NCBI GenBank assembly: GCA_002364735.1
Contig: DEZB01000051.1
Coordinates: forward strand, 1 to 42,687
Length of the DNA: 42,687 bases
Origin: Bacteroidales bacterium UBA3143
GTDB taxonomy: Bacteria > Bacteroidota > Bacteroidia > Bacteroidales > Dysgonomonadaceae
Direction: 5' to 3'
Below, piece after piece: positions 8,420-16,435 of the stretch. Under the pieces are notes generated by a model, which saw nothing but the letters and a program-made list of their open reading frames with translations, ran no database searches and was not told the origin of the DNA. The position numbers and the translations under genes are program-made. How positions within the stretch are numbered: position 1 is the first letter of the stretch; each line of letters starts with the position of its first letter.

Positions 8420-8449
8420 AATATACAAATTGGCTGGGTTATACAAAGG
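8420..8449 (-). promoter_or_regulatory. Promoter of the exonuclease gene
   Basis: Read on the minus strand, TTTG (8446-8449), an 18-bp spacer and TATATTTG (8420-8427) fit the Bacteroidota consensus, 26 bp upstream of the ATG. Confidence 0.6.
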
Positions 8450-8543
8450 CTTGGAATGGAACTATTTTGATGCTTAATAACTTTTGAAGTTTTTTGAAGG
8501 TGGCTTTAAAAAAAAACCTCGCTATTTTTTCCTATTTCAAACA

Positions 8544-8565
8544 TTGTTCGTAAATTTGCGAACAA
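8544..8565 (+). promoter_or_regulatory. arsR operator with nested -7 promoter box
   Basis: TTGTTCG (8544-8550) and CGAACAA (8559-8565) form a perfect 7-bp inverted repeat whose 8-bp spacer is TAAATTTG, itself a perfect TAnnTTTG -7 box. ArsR-family dimers bind such dyads over their own promoters, so binding here would cover the polymerase contact directly. The site lies 22 bp before the arsR ATG. Confidence 0.65.
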
Positions 8566-8587
8566 CAAATACAAACATGCACCATCT

Positions 8588-8911
8588 ATGGCAAAAAAAG
8601 AACTAACCTCAGAGCAAGAACACATTGCCCGCATAGCAAAAGCATTGGCACATCCAGTGCGCATAGCCATATTGCAAATGTTGGCAGAACAAACCTGTTG
8701 CTATCATGGCGATATGTCTGAAGTGATACCTGTTGCCAAAAGCACCTTGTCTCAACATCTAAAAGAGCTAAGAGAAGCAGGATTAATACAAGGAACAATC
8801 ACCCCACCCTCTGTAAAATATTGCATCAATCAAGAGAATTGGCAAAAGGCAAAGGTGTTAATGGGCGATTTCTTCCGTGAAATTAAATTACAAGAAACAT
8901 GTCAACTATGA
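8588..8911 (+). CDS. arsR: ArsR/SmtB-family metalloid-responsive repressor
   Basis: The 107-residue protein is a winged helix-turn-helix repressor: LAHPVRIAILQML at about 20-32 and recognition helix KSTLSQHLKELREAGLI at 51-67. C37 and C38 in TCCYHGDM sit where arsenite-sensing cysteines occur in many ArsR proteins, and another cysteine lies near the C-terminus (ETCQL). Arsenite or antimonite would release it from the operator at 8544-8565. It overlaps arsC by four bases (ATGA at 8908-8911), so the two are translationally coupled. Inducer specificity is inferred from the neighbours and cysteines. Confidence 0.9.
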   Translation: MAKKELTSEQEHIARIAKALAHPVRIAILQMLAEQTCCYHGDMSEVIPVAKSTLSQHLKELREAGLIQGTITPPSVKYCINQENWQKAKVLMGDFFREIKLQETCQL

Positions 8912-9339
8912 AAGTATTGATTCTTTGCACTGGAAACAGTTGTCGTAGCCAAATGGCTCATGGATTTCTGCAATCATTTGCCCCAAATTGGATTGTTGCA
9001 TCGGCAGGTACAAAAGCAAGTGGCAAGCTAAATGCAAAAGCCGTTGAAGTAATGCATGATGTGGGAGTTGATATTTCGCATCACACTTCCGATAGCGTAG
9101 AGAAATACTTGGACGATGAGTGGGATTATGTAATCACTGTGTGTGGCGGTGCAAAAGAGACATGTCCAATATTCACAGGAAAAGTAAAACACCGTTTACA
9201 CATCGGTTTTGATGACCCATCTGAAACTGTTGGCACACCCGAAGAAATTCAGGCAGACTTCATAAGGGTAAGAGACCAAATACGAACAGCCTTTTACAAA
9301 CTATATAACAAGATAAATCAAGATGAACAAGAACGATAA
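8908..9339 (+). CDS. arsC: Arsenate reductase, low-molecular-weight phosphatase type (thioredoxin-coupled)
   Basis: ArsC reduces arsenate to arsenite in the cytoplasm. The protein begins MKVLILCTGNSCRSQM, a C-X5-R phosphatase loop with nucleophile C7 and R13. C79 and C86 in VCGGAKETCPIF have the seven-residue spacing of the cysteine relay in S. aureus pI258 ArsC, so electrons should come from thioredoxin. I chose ATG 8908 because it overlaps the arsR stop as ATGA and begins exactly at the conserved strand. An ATG at 8899 would add three residues. Its 3' end overlaps arsM by 17 bases. Confidence 0.92.
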   Translation: MKVLILCTGNSCRSQMAHGFLQSFAPNWIVASAGTKASGKLNAKAVEVMHDVGVDISHHTSDSVEKYLDDEWDYVITVCGGAKETCPIFTGKVKHRLHIGFDDPSETVGTPEEIQADFIRVRDQIRTAFYKLYNKINQDEQER

Positions 9340-10129
9340 AAAAGAACTGGTAAAACAAAGATATAGCGAATTGGCATTAAATAGCAATCCTTCACAAGGA
9401 TCTTGCGGTTGTGGTACTAATCCCACTCAGCCTTCCAAAAAGACATTCACCATTATGAGTGAAGACTACTCCCAACTGAAAGGATATGAAGCAGATGCTG
9501 ACCTGGGTGTAGGATGTGGATTGCCCACGGAGTATGCTGACATAAAAAAGGGCGATACTGTTGTGGATTTGGGCTCAGGTGCAGGCAACGATTGTTTCAT
9601 TGCACGAGCTGAAGTTGGCGATAATGGACAAGTTGTAGGAATTGATTTTTCTCTACAAATGATAGAAAAAGCACGAAAGAATGCCACTAAACGAGGATAC
9701 ACCAATGTGAAATTTATAGAAGGAGACATTGAGCAAATGCCTCTGCCCGATAGTTTTGCCGATGTGGTGGTGAGTAATTGTGTGCTGAACCTATTGCCCG
9801 AAAAGAACAAGATATTCAAAGAAGTTTATCGTGTATTGAAACCTGGTGGACACTTCTGCATTTCGGACGTTGTGTTGGAAGGTCATTTCCCAAAAGAGTT
9901 CACCGACAATGCAGCTATGTATGCTGGTTGCATAGCCAGTGCCATACAAAAGGAAGACTACTTAAGTGAAATTGCGAAAGCCAACTTCAAATCTGTCAAT
10001 ATCGATAGAACCAAAACAGTGGAAATTCCCGATGATGTTTTGGAGGAGCATTTAAGCAAGGAAACCATTGCAGATTATAAAGCTGGAAATGTGGGAATCT
10101 ATTCAATTACGGTGACGGGGAAGAAATAA
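9323..10129 (+). CDS. arsM: Arsenite S-adenosylmethionine methyltransferase
   Basis: ArsM methylates As(III), finally giving volatile trimethylarsine. The 268-residue protein has the SAM-binding motif DLGSGAGNDCF at 82-92 and EGDIEQMPLPDSFADVVVS at 133-151. It keeps the three cysteines expected to hold arsenite in the family: C65 (VGCGLP), C153 (SNCVLNL) and C203 (YAGCIAS). An extra cysteine pair (SCGCGTN) near residue 28 is common in the family's N-terminus. It overlaps arsC, giving a tight arsR-arsC-arsM unit. No arsenite efflux pump (ArsB or Acr3) follows, so detoxification may rely on methylation unless a pump is encoded elsewhere. Confidence 0.92.
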   Translation: MNKNDKKELVKQRYSELALNSNPSQGSCGCGTNPTQPSKKTFTIMSEDYSQLKGYEADADLGVGCGLPTEYADIKKGDTVVDLGSGAGNDCFIARAEVGDNGQVVGIDFSLQMIEKARKNATKRGYTNVKFIEGDIEQMPLPDSFADVVVSNCVLNLLPEKNKIFKEVYRVLKPGGHFCISDVVLEGHFPKEFTDNAAMYAGCIASAIQKEDYLSEIAKANFKSVNIDRTKTVEIPDDVLEEHLSKETIADYKAGNVGIYSITVTGKK

Positions 10130-10146
10130 GTGAAATCACCATCAAA

Positions 10147-10836
10147 TTACTCTTCCAATAATTTTTGGATATCCATGTTGTTTCCGTATAAAACCATAAT
10201 GTCTCCTTCATTCAAAATGGTATCTGCTTTAGCAACTCCTTGAATTTGAAGTTTTGACGCATTTTTAATAACTCCGCTTATATTTTTCTCTCTAACACCT
10301 TTCATAATCGTTAAGACAATAACATTGTAATCTTTGTTGAAACCAATTTCTTCTATAGTTTTGCCAACAAATTTTCCGTGAATTATTACCTCAACTACAC
10401 TATATTGCTCTGTCAATTCAAAAGAATCAACCAAGCCAGTTGTTGTTAGTTTCTTAGCCCATTTTTCAGCTGCCTCTGCTTCAGGACGTACAATTTCTGT
10501 AATATTCATAGAATCTAAAATTGTTTCGTGAATATCTGAAATCGAACGACTAATTAATCTTGGAACATCCATTTTTTTAATCATGGCGGTAGTCAACAAA
10601 TTTGCACCTACCTCTTCTCCTATTGCTACAATTACGACATCTGTGTTTTTTAACGGTAAGCTATTTATCGCTGCTTGGTGGCTACAGTCCAAACATATGG
10701 CATGCATGATTTTATCTTTTATACTCTCGATTTTTTCAATGTTTTTATCAACACCAATTACTTCGTGTCCCAACTGAGTAAGATTTACCGCTAAAGCATA
10801 TCCAAAATTTCCTAATCCAATAATTGTGAATTTCAT
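10147..10836 (-). CDS. ktrA: Potassium uptake regulatory subunit, KtrA/TrkA-like (RCK)
   Basis: The 229-residue cytoplasmic protein has an N-terminal Rossmann RCK_N domain (FTIIGLGNFGYALA, with G7, G9 and G12 of GxGxxG, and D34 in GVDKN binding the nucleotide ribose). A C-terminal RCK_C/TrkA_C domain covers about 140-225. Such rings bind NAD(H), ATP or ADP and gate the membrane subunit. It lies 19 bp after the ktrB-like gene on the same strand, as expected for a two-gene K+ uptake operon. The length of one RCK unit favours Ktr over the double-length TrkA. Confidence 0.9.
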   Translation of the reverse strand: MKFTIIGLGNFGYALAVNLTQLGHEVIGVDKNIEKIESIKDKIMHAICLDCSHQAAINSLPLKNTDVVIVAIGEEVGANLLTTAMIKKMDVPRLISRSISDIHETILDSMNITEIVRPEAEAAEKWAKKLTTTGLVDSFELTEQYSVVEVIIHGKFVGKTIEEIGFNKDYNVIVLTIMKGVREKNISGVIKNASKLQIQGVAKADTILNEGDIMVLYGNNMDIQKLLEE

Positions 10837-10855
10837 TGTTTCTTGTTTCTATATA

Positions 10856-12628
10856 TTAATTGATTAAAATACTTTCTGAGGGATACTTATAAATTTCTGA
10901 CCTCCCTTTTTTGATTATAGCTATTAAAAAGGTAAGCGTGCTGACACGACCTAAAAACATAGTGAAAATCAAAATCAATTTACTTGCAAAACTCAAATCT
11001 GCTGTAATTCCTCTACTAAGGCCAACAGTGCTATATGCCGATACACATTCAAAAGCGATATTCAACAAACCCTTATCGGGTTCAAAGAATGAAATACTTA
11101 GAATAGCTATCGAAATTACGAATATAGATAGAATAATTAGAGCAAAAGCTTTACTGACAGTTGTTGAGGGTATTTCTCGGTTATATACTTCTAATCGTGA
11201 CTTTCCTCTCACAACACTTACAATGTTAAGCACCGCTATTGCCAAAGAGCTGGTTTTAATACCTCCACCAGTTGAACCAGGTGAAGCGCCGACCCACATC
11301 AAAAAGATAACAATAAACACAGTTTGAACGCTTAAGGCTCCCGTATCTACCGTATTAAATCCAGCGGTTCTTGTGGTAACTGCACCAAAAAAAGCTGTTG
11401 CAATTTTACCTGCAAAGCTATGATTTGATAATGTATTATTATACTCAAACACATAAAACAGCAATGTTCCACCAACAATCAGAACTAAGGTTGTAATTAA
11501 AACAATCCGAGTGTTTAAATTTATAAGTCTCGGAATATATTGCTGTTGTTTTTTGTTGTAAAAACCAAGCAGATAAAAATTTATCTTTGCTTTCAAGAAC
11601 TTTATCAGATTAAATATTATCGGAAAACCTAACCCTCCTAATATAATCAAGGAAGCTATTATTAAATGCATAGGATAATTGAACTGATAGGGACCTTCAT
11701 AAAAACTGTTTTGCAGAGTTGAAAAACCAGCATTGCAAAAGCCCGATATAGAGTGGAAAACAGAGAAGAAAAGACGTTCAGTAAAAAAAGGAATAATAGC
11801 GCTGTCAATACTGTAAAATATGAATAGAGCTCCAATTCCTTCAATCAAAAAAGTGATGAGAATTATTTTTCTCAATACAGTAAAAACTTCCGCTATCTTT
11901 TCGGTATTTGTTACTTGACTAAGAACTAACTGGTTTTCGTAGGATGAAACCCCTTTGAAAAAGTAACTGAAATAGCTCGTGAAGGTCATAATACCAATAC
12001 CACCTGCTTGTATTAACACTAAGATGATGATCTGCCCAAATTGAGTAAAAAAACTTCCAGTGTCAACCACAATTAAACCTGTAACACAAACGGCACTTGT
12101 TGATGTAAACATTGCATCAATCAATGTAATTCCAGAGTGCGTTGCATTGGGAAGGGCTAACAGCATACCTCCAATTACAATTAGGATGAAAAAGCTTAAT
12201 ATAAATAATTGAGCTGGATTAAAAATTGCTCTTTTAGAATTCATTTTAATGGCAGATAGCTCACGGATAAAAACAAGGATAATAGCTAAATATAACCAAT
12301 ATGGGTGTCTGAGTATACTAAGTGATTGAAAAAAGTAAAGTTTGAAATATTGGAAAATCAGAACTAACAAAAAACATAAAAGAATAATATCGAATGGTCT
12401 GATTATTAATCTTGGCTGTGTTTTCTTATAAAGATATCGCCCTATTATTGAAATAGCTCCTATTAATACAGTTAGAAAGTAAATATTAAGGAATACATCG
12501 GCGTTATCAGATTGAGAAAGATAACCAGTATCATATACTAACAAAAACATTGTCAATGTGCTGACAATAATAGGTAGTCTTCTAATTTGCTTGACTATTC
12601 TATTGTTTTCCAGGTTTCTGTTATTCAC
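10856..12628 (-). CDS. ktrB: Potassium uptake membrane subunit, KtrB/TrkH-like
   Basis: The 590-residue membrane protein shows the four pseudo-repeats of the Trk/Ktr family with their pore loops: STSAVCVTGLIVVDTG, FHSISGFCNAGFST, TTRTAGFNTVD and VSAYSTVGLSRG. Each carries the single conserved filter glycine. About four extra hydrophobic segments precede the core (residues 15-120), making it longer than typical KtrB, as in many Bacteroidota homologues. It imports K+ coupled to Na+ or H+. The start is GTG at 12628; a stop in the same frame just upstream leaves no ATG. It is first in the operon with ktrA. Confidence 0.9.
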   Translation of the reverse strand: MNNRNLENNRIVKQIRRLPIIVSTLTMFLLVYDTGYLSQSDNADVFLNIYFLTVLIGAISIIGRYLYKKTQPRLIIRPFDIILLCFLLVLIFQYFKLYFFQSLSILRHPYWLYLAIILVFIRELSAIKMNSKRAIFNPAQLFILSFFILIVIGGMLLALPNATHSGITLIDAMFTSTSAVCVTGLIVVDTGSFFTQFGQIIILVLIQAGGIGIMTFTSYFSYFFKGVSSYENQLVLSQVTNTEKIAEVFTVLRKIILITFLIEGIGALFIFYSIDSAIIPFFTERLFFSVFHSISGFCNAGFSTLQNSFYEGPYQFNYPMHLIIASLIILGGLGFPIIFNLIKFLKAKINFYLLGFYNKKQQQYIPRLINLNTRIVLITTLVLIVGGTLLFYVFEYNNTLSNHSFAGKIATAFFGAVTTRTAGFNTVDTGALSVQTVFIVIFLMWVGASPGSTGGGIKTSSLAIAVLNIVSVVRGKSRLEVYNREIPSTTVSKAFALIILSIFVISIAILSISFFEPDKGLLNIAFECVSAYSTVGLSRGITADLSFASKLILIFTMFLGRVSTLTFLIAIIKKGRSEIYKYPSESILIN

Positions 12629-12801
12629 GTCATTTTAGGTTGAAAATAAACTCAGATTCTTTCATTATTGTATTTGACGGTAACTTTTTTGATTATGCTA
12701 TAAATTAACAACAAGCACAAACATAAAGTTTATAACATGACAATATATATATTACGTCGAAGTATAGTATTTACAAGAGAATACTGCTGAGGAAATAAAA
12801 C
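12629..12801 (-). promoter_or_regulatory. Upstream region of ktrB with a 16-bp element shared with the helicase operon
   Basis: No gene is seen. GTATTTACAAGAGAAT at 12767-12782 recurs exactly at 15822-15837, upstream of the other minus-strand operon. On the minus strand it is followed at 12759-12765 by TACTTCG, a weak -7-like box. This is the likely ktrB promoter region, with a leader of about 120 nt. Confidence 0.35.
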
Positions 12802-12835
12802 AACCTTCTTTATTCAATTGATGATAAAGAAGGTT
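12794..12835 (-). terminator. Rho-independent terminator of the small lysine-rich gene
   Basis: AACCTTCTTTAT (12802-12813) pairs perfectly with ATAAAGAAGGTT (12824-12835), a 12-bp stem with a 10-base loop. On the minus strand it is followed by GTTTTATTT. It lies 27 bp downstream of the small gene at 12862-12966 and separates it from ktrB. Confidence 0.7.
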
Positions 12836-12861
12836 ATGAAATTATTACACAAAGAGAGCTG

Positions 12862-12966
12862 TTATTTTTTACCAGCCTTCTTCGCTCTCTTCTCAGCTTT
12901 CTTCTCTTTTGGAGTCTTAGTAGCCTCTTTTTTAACGGCCTTCTTAGCATCTTGACTTTTAGCCAT
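12862..12966 (-). CDS. 34-residue lysine/alanine-rich basic protein
   Basis: On the minus strand, ATG at 12964-12966 opens a 34-codon frame ending TAA. It starts MAKSQDAKKAVKKEATKTP and ends KKAEKRAKKAGKK. Nearly half the residues are lysine or arginine, with alanine, as in histone-H1-like or ribosome-associated tails. It would bind nucleic acid if anything. A strong terminator directly after the stop and an intergenic region of its own support a real gene, though it is shorter than usual gene-finding cutoffs. Similar short lysine-rich proteins occur in Bacteroidota as I recall; no function is known to me. Confidence 0.6.
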   Translation of the reverse strand: MAKSQDAKKAVKKEATKTPKEKKAEKRAKKAGKK

Positions 12967-13105
12967 AGTATTAACTATTAAATGTTATTGGTTGTTTTAT
13001 TCTACCTTTAAATTAATTCTAATGTGAATCAATTACTGCACAAATCTATTGAAAATTATTTTGAGATTTATCAAAGGAGCAATATTTTTTATTTGATTTA
13101 TGCTA

Positions 13106-14458
13106 TCAAATAAGACTGACCCTTACTTTCTTAGTTTTAAGCCTTGTGTTATTGGTTTTTGCTATCAGCTTCTCAGCTATTTCAGCATGTACACCCACAT
13201 AAGTAACGTCCTGTTTGATCTCAATAACACCAACTTGATCATTTCGGACCTCACCCTGCTTTATAAGTAAACCCGCTACATCTCCTTTTGATATTTTATC
13301 GCGTCTTCCTCCTGTTATATACAATGTTTTCCATTTTACTGGTGCAGGGAGCTTCGCATTTTGTTTACCGTCAATTTGTAGGGTTTCGGGAGCAATATCC
13401 TGAATAAAATCTGGCAACTCCTCTCCTTTCCAGTGGATAATATAGGCAATGCCATTGCGATTCATTCGTGCAGTTCTTCCATTTCTGTGGGTGAATTCTT
13501 TTTCACGTGGCGGAAGGTGGTAATGAAGTATAAACTCTATTTCGGGAACATCAAGACCACGCGCAGCCAAATCGGTTGCCAGAAGCAGTTGACTTGTTCC
13601 ATTTCTAAATTTAATGAGTGCTCGCTCCCTATCAAACTGTTCCATACCACCATGAAAACATTCATGATGAATACGATGATCAGTTAAAAAATCACTCACT
13701 CGATCTAACGCATCCTTGAAGTTGCAAAATATAATACCTGGTTTACGACCAATATAAGCAAGAGTCTTTGCCAAAGTTTCTAACTTATCTTTATCTGGCG
13801 AAAGAACTATCTTAACTGTTAGTTCAGCGCTGCCTTTCTCAATGTGGTTAAGAGTAACAGGTCTTTGCAACCCAACAAACGCTGGTATCCTGGCATCGCT
13901 GGTAGCTGAAGTTAGTATCCTTTGCTCTACATTGGGGAGTGCTTTTATTATCTCTGTCATCTCCTTTTCGAAGCCTATTTCCAACGATTTATCGAACTCA
14001 TCCAAAATCAGCGTCTTAATATATTCCAAAGAGAAATTATCTCTTCTCATTCTATCGGCTACACGACCAGGTGTACCAATAAGAATGGCTGGTCGATGTT
14101 TTAAATCAATCTTATCCAATGCACCTGCACGCCCACCATAAACAGAATTCACCTTAAAACCCGACCCCATTTGTCGCGCCACTTGTTCTATTTGTTGTGC
14201 CAATTCACGTGAAGGAACAAGTATCAGCAATTGAATCTCTGCACAATCTGCATCAAGTGTCTCTATCAAAGGCAATAGAAAAGCAAGTGTTTTTCCAGTG
14301 CCTGTAGGTGAAAGCAAAACAACGTCCGATTTCTTCTGTATTGTTTTCATTGCCGCTTCCTGCATTGGATTTAGCGCACTGATTTCAAATTTATCTAAAA
14401 TTGAGCGAATGAGCGTATCGTTGGATATTTCTGGTTGTTCTTTATTGTTTTCTGACAT
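13106..14458 (-). CDS. DEAD-box RNA helicase with C-terminal DbpA-like RNA-binding domain
   Basis: The 450-residue helicase has motif I PTGTGKT (51-57), PSRELAQQ, motif III TSAT, ATDLAARGLDVPE and motif VI HRNGRTARM. Its motif II is DEFD rather than DEAD (LILDEFDKSLEIGFE), keeping the metal-binding D-E pair. The C-terminal 80 residues (WKTLYITGGRRDKISKGDV... VGVIEIKQDVTYVGV) fit the DbpA RNA-binding domain, which in E. coli DbpA targets 23S rRNA helix 92. A role in large-subunit assembly is therefore likely. It is second in a two-gene operon, 16 bp after the RhlE-like gene. Confidence 0.88.
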   Translation of the reverse strand: MSENNKEQPEISNDTLIRSILDKFEISALNPMQEAAMKTIQKKSDVVLLSPTGTGKTLAFLLPLIETLDADCAEIQLLILVPSRELAQQIEQVARQMGSGFKVNSVYGGRAGALDKIDLKHRPAILIGTPGRVADRMRRDNFSLEYIKTLILDEFDKSLEIGFEKEMTEIIKALPNVEQRILTSATSDARIPAFVGLQRPVTLNHIEKGSAELTVKIVLSPDKDKLETLAKTLAYIGRKPGIIFCNFKDALDRVSDFLTDHRIHHECFHGGMEQFDRERALIKFRNGTSQLLLATDLAARGLDVPEIEFILHYHLPPREKEFTHRNGRTARMNRNGIAYIIHWKGEELPDFIQDIAPETLQIDGKQNAKLPAPVKWKTLYITGGRRDKISKGDVAGLLIKQGEVRNDQVGVIEIKQDVTYVGVHAEIAEKLIAKTNNTRLKTKKVRVSLI

Positions 14459-14474
14459 GTAATAAATACTCTAT

Positions 14475-15737
14475 TTATCTTCTCCTGTTAAACTTCGAAT
14501 CACCTGATCTATTTTTATTCCTTGCAGCAAAAAACTCCTGTTTTCTTCTGTTTTTCTCTTTCTCAAACTCTTGCCTTTCCTTTGCATTCATTGGTTTTTC
14601 TGTTTGAGGAAAAGGATTGTCTTTTATAACCTCTATTTTTTGGTCAATCAGTTTTTCAATGTCCTTTATGTAGGCATTCTCTTCAGGTTCGCAAATGGAT
14701 ATGGAAATACCTTCATCGCCTGCCCTACCACATCTACCTATTCTGTGAACATACGTCTCAGCAATATTCGAAATATCATAATTGATTACATACTTCAATT
14801 TATCAATGTCAATACCCCTTGCAGCAATATCAGTTGCTACTAACACCCTTATTTCGCCATCTTTAAACTGTTGCAAGGCGCGCTGTCTTGCATTTTGTGC
14901 TTTATCGCCATGTATGGCTGCTGCCTTTATCTTATCCTTCTTCAAGTTTCTGGTTATTCGGTCAGCACCATGTTTGGTTCTCGAAAACAACAATACTTGA
15001 TCAATTCTGCGATCTTCAAGTATAAAACTAAGTAAATCCTTTTTAGTTGACCTATCTGTATAATAGAGGTATTGTTGTATGGTATCAGCAGTAGAAGAAA
15101 CCGCACTTGCTTCTACTTTCTTGGGATTCTTCAAAATTTTTCTTGAAAGTCCCACAATATTATCTGGCATGGTTGCAGAGAAAAACAGTGACTGACGTTT
15201 AGATGGTAATTTTGCAATGATTTTCTTTATATCATTAATAAAACCCATATCAAGCATACGGTCAGCTTCATCCAGCACAAAATATTCAATCGTATTTAGT
15301 CTCACCAAACCTTGATCCATCAGATCCAGTAGTCTTCCAGGCGTTGCTACAAGAATATCGACACCTCTGCGAAGTGCATCCGTTTGGCTACCTTGTTTTA
15401 CACCGCCAAAAATGACAGTGTTTCTGAGGCCTGTATATCTACCATAAGTCGAAAAGCTTTCGCCAATCTGAATGGCCAATTCGCGTGTAGGAGTTATGAT
15501 GAGTGCATTTATTTGTCGTGGACTATTTTGTTGCTGACGATCCTCGTAGAGTTGTTGCAAGATGGGGATAGCAAAAGCTGCCGTTTTACCAGTACCCGTT
15601 TGAGCACTACCCAACACATCATTTCTATTTAATAGGAGTGGAATTGCTTTCTCTTGTATAGAAGTAGGAGTTGTATATTTTTCTTCTTTTAGTGCCTTTA
15701 GTATAGGCTCAATAATTTTTAAATCTTCAAATTGCAT
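14475..15737 (-). CDS. DEAD-box RNA helicase, RhlE-like
   Basis: The 420-residue protein has all helicase motifs in canonical form: the Q motif near residue 28, AQTGTGKT at 45-52, PTRELA, DEADRMLDMGF, SAT, ATDIAARGID and HRIGRCGRAG. The C-terminal tail is short, basic and rich in Arg, Lys and Asn, ending SKFNRRR, as in RhlE proteins that use it to hold RNA. Such helicases remodel rRNA precursors and cold-stalled mRNA. It leads the operon with the DbpA-like gene, and a possible promoter lies at 15812-15819. Confidence 0.9.
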   Translation of the reverse strand: MQFEDLKIIEPILKALKEEKYTTPTSIQEKAIPLLLNRNDVLGSAQTGTGKTAAFAIPILQQLYEDRQQQNSPRQINALIITPTRELAIQIGESFSTYGRYTGLRNTVIFGGVKQGSQTDALRRGVDILVATPGRLLDLMDQGLVRLNTIEYFVLDEADRMLDMGFINDIKKIIAKLPSKRQSLFFSATMPDNIVGLSRKILKNPKKVEASAVSSTADTIQQYLYYTDRSTKKDLLSFILEDRRIDQVLLFSRTKHGADRITRNLKKDKIKAAAIHGDKAQNARQRALQQFKDGEIRVLVATDIAARGIDIDKLKYVINYDISNIAETYVHRIGRCGRAGDEGISISICEPEENAYIKDIEKLIDQKIEVIKDNPFPQTEKPMNAKERQEFEKEKNRRKQEFFAARNKNRSGDSKFNRRR

Positions 15738-16435
15738 TCATAAAATTTTTAAATCCCTTTCTAAGCTATTTCAAAGAACTCATGTGGGAGGATATATATA
15801 TAATTAAGCTACAAAGGTAGTGTATTTACAAGAGAATGAATAAATAAAAAATAGATGTTGTTAAAACTACATTTGTTTTAAGGGGGGATTGAGGGGGATT
15901 CTTTCTGATAAGTGCAATAATGGGTTTGGAATTGAGTTTTGAGGGGAGGGTTTTTGAGTCGGAAAAGCTTTATCAATAATTGACGGAAAATACGCACATG
16001 AATAGTAGTGATTGAAGTCAGTGTTTATATGGGATTTAAAATGTCAGAAAAGGTTAGTTTAATGAGAAATAACAACTCTGAGATGGATTATATTTGATTA
16101 AAATAATCACAGAAATAGTTAGTTAATACTATTGTTTTAAATTATCTTTATTGTTTATAAATGCAAGAGCAGAAACAAGTAATTTTAATATGGCTTCGGT
16201 CTATATATAGACACTTGCACCTCTCTTCTCATGTAATAGATTTATTGATTTAAATTTGAGTAAAATATATGTTTTTATTCTCCATGACAATCAGTTTTTT
16301 CAGCATTACACTTTATTTTTAACTTTTTATTGCTTACATTTGTAATGTGAATTTCCAGATAGATAATTATTGCGTATAACATCCAAATTTAAATGTATAT
16401 ACGAATGTTTAAAAGAAAAGTTGCGTAAATAAGAC
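15738..16435. other. Intergenic region, promoter for the helicase operon, otherwise no gene
   Basis: Besides the promoter-like box at 15812-15819 the region holds a G-rich stretch at about 15880-15905 (repeated GGGGGATT), reminiscent of the hairpin repeats elsewhere, and a palindrome GTCTATATATAGAC near 16199. No coding region is convincing. It ends where the cassette array begins (GTTGGGC at 16436). Confidence 0.4.
15812..15837 (-). promoter_or_regulatory. Promoter of the two-helicase operon
   Basis: On the minus strand TACCTTTG (15812-15819) fits TAnnTTTG. Two bases upstream is the 16-bp element (15822-15837) that also precedes ktrB. The leader would be about 70 nt. Confidence 0.45.

Noticed and set aside
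16161..16253. A 30-codon plus-strand frame starting MQEQKQVILIW
   Set aside because: No promoter, ribosome binding site or terminator, and the length is easily reached by chance in this AT-rich stretch.
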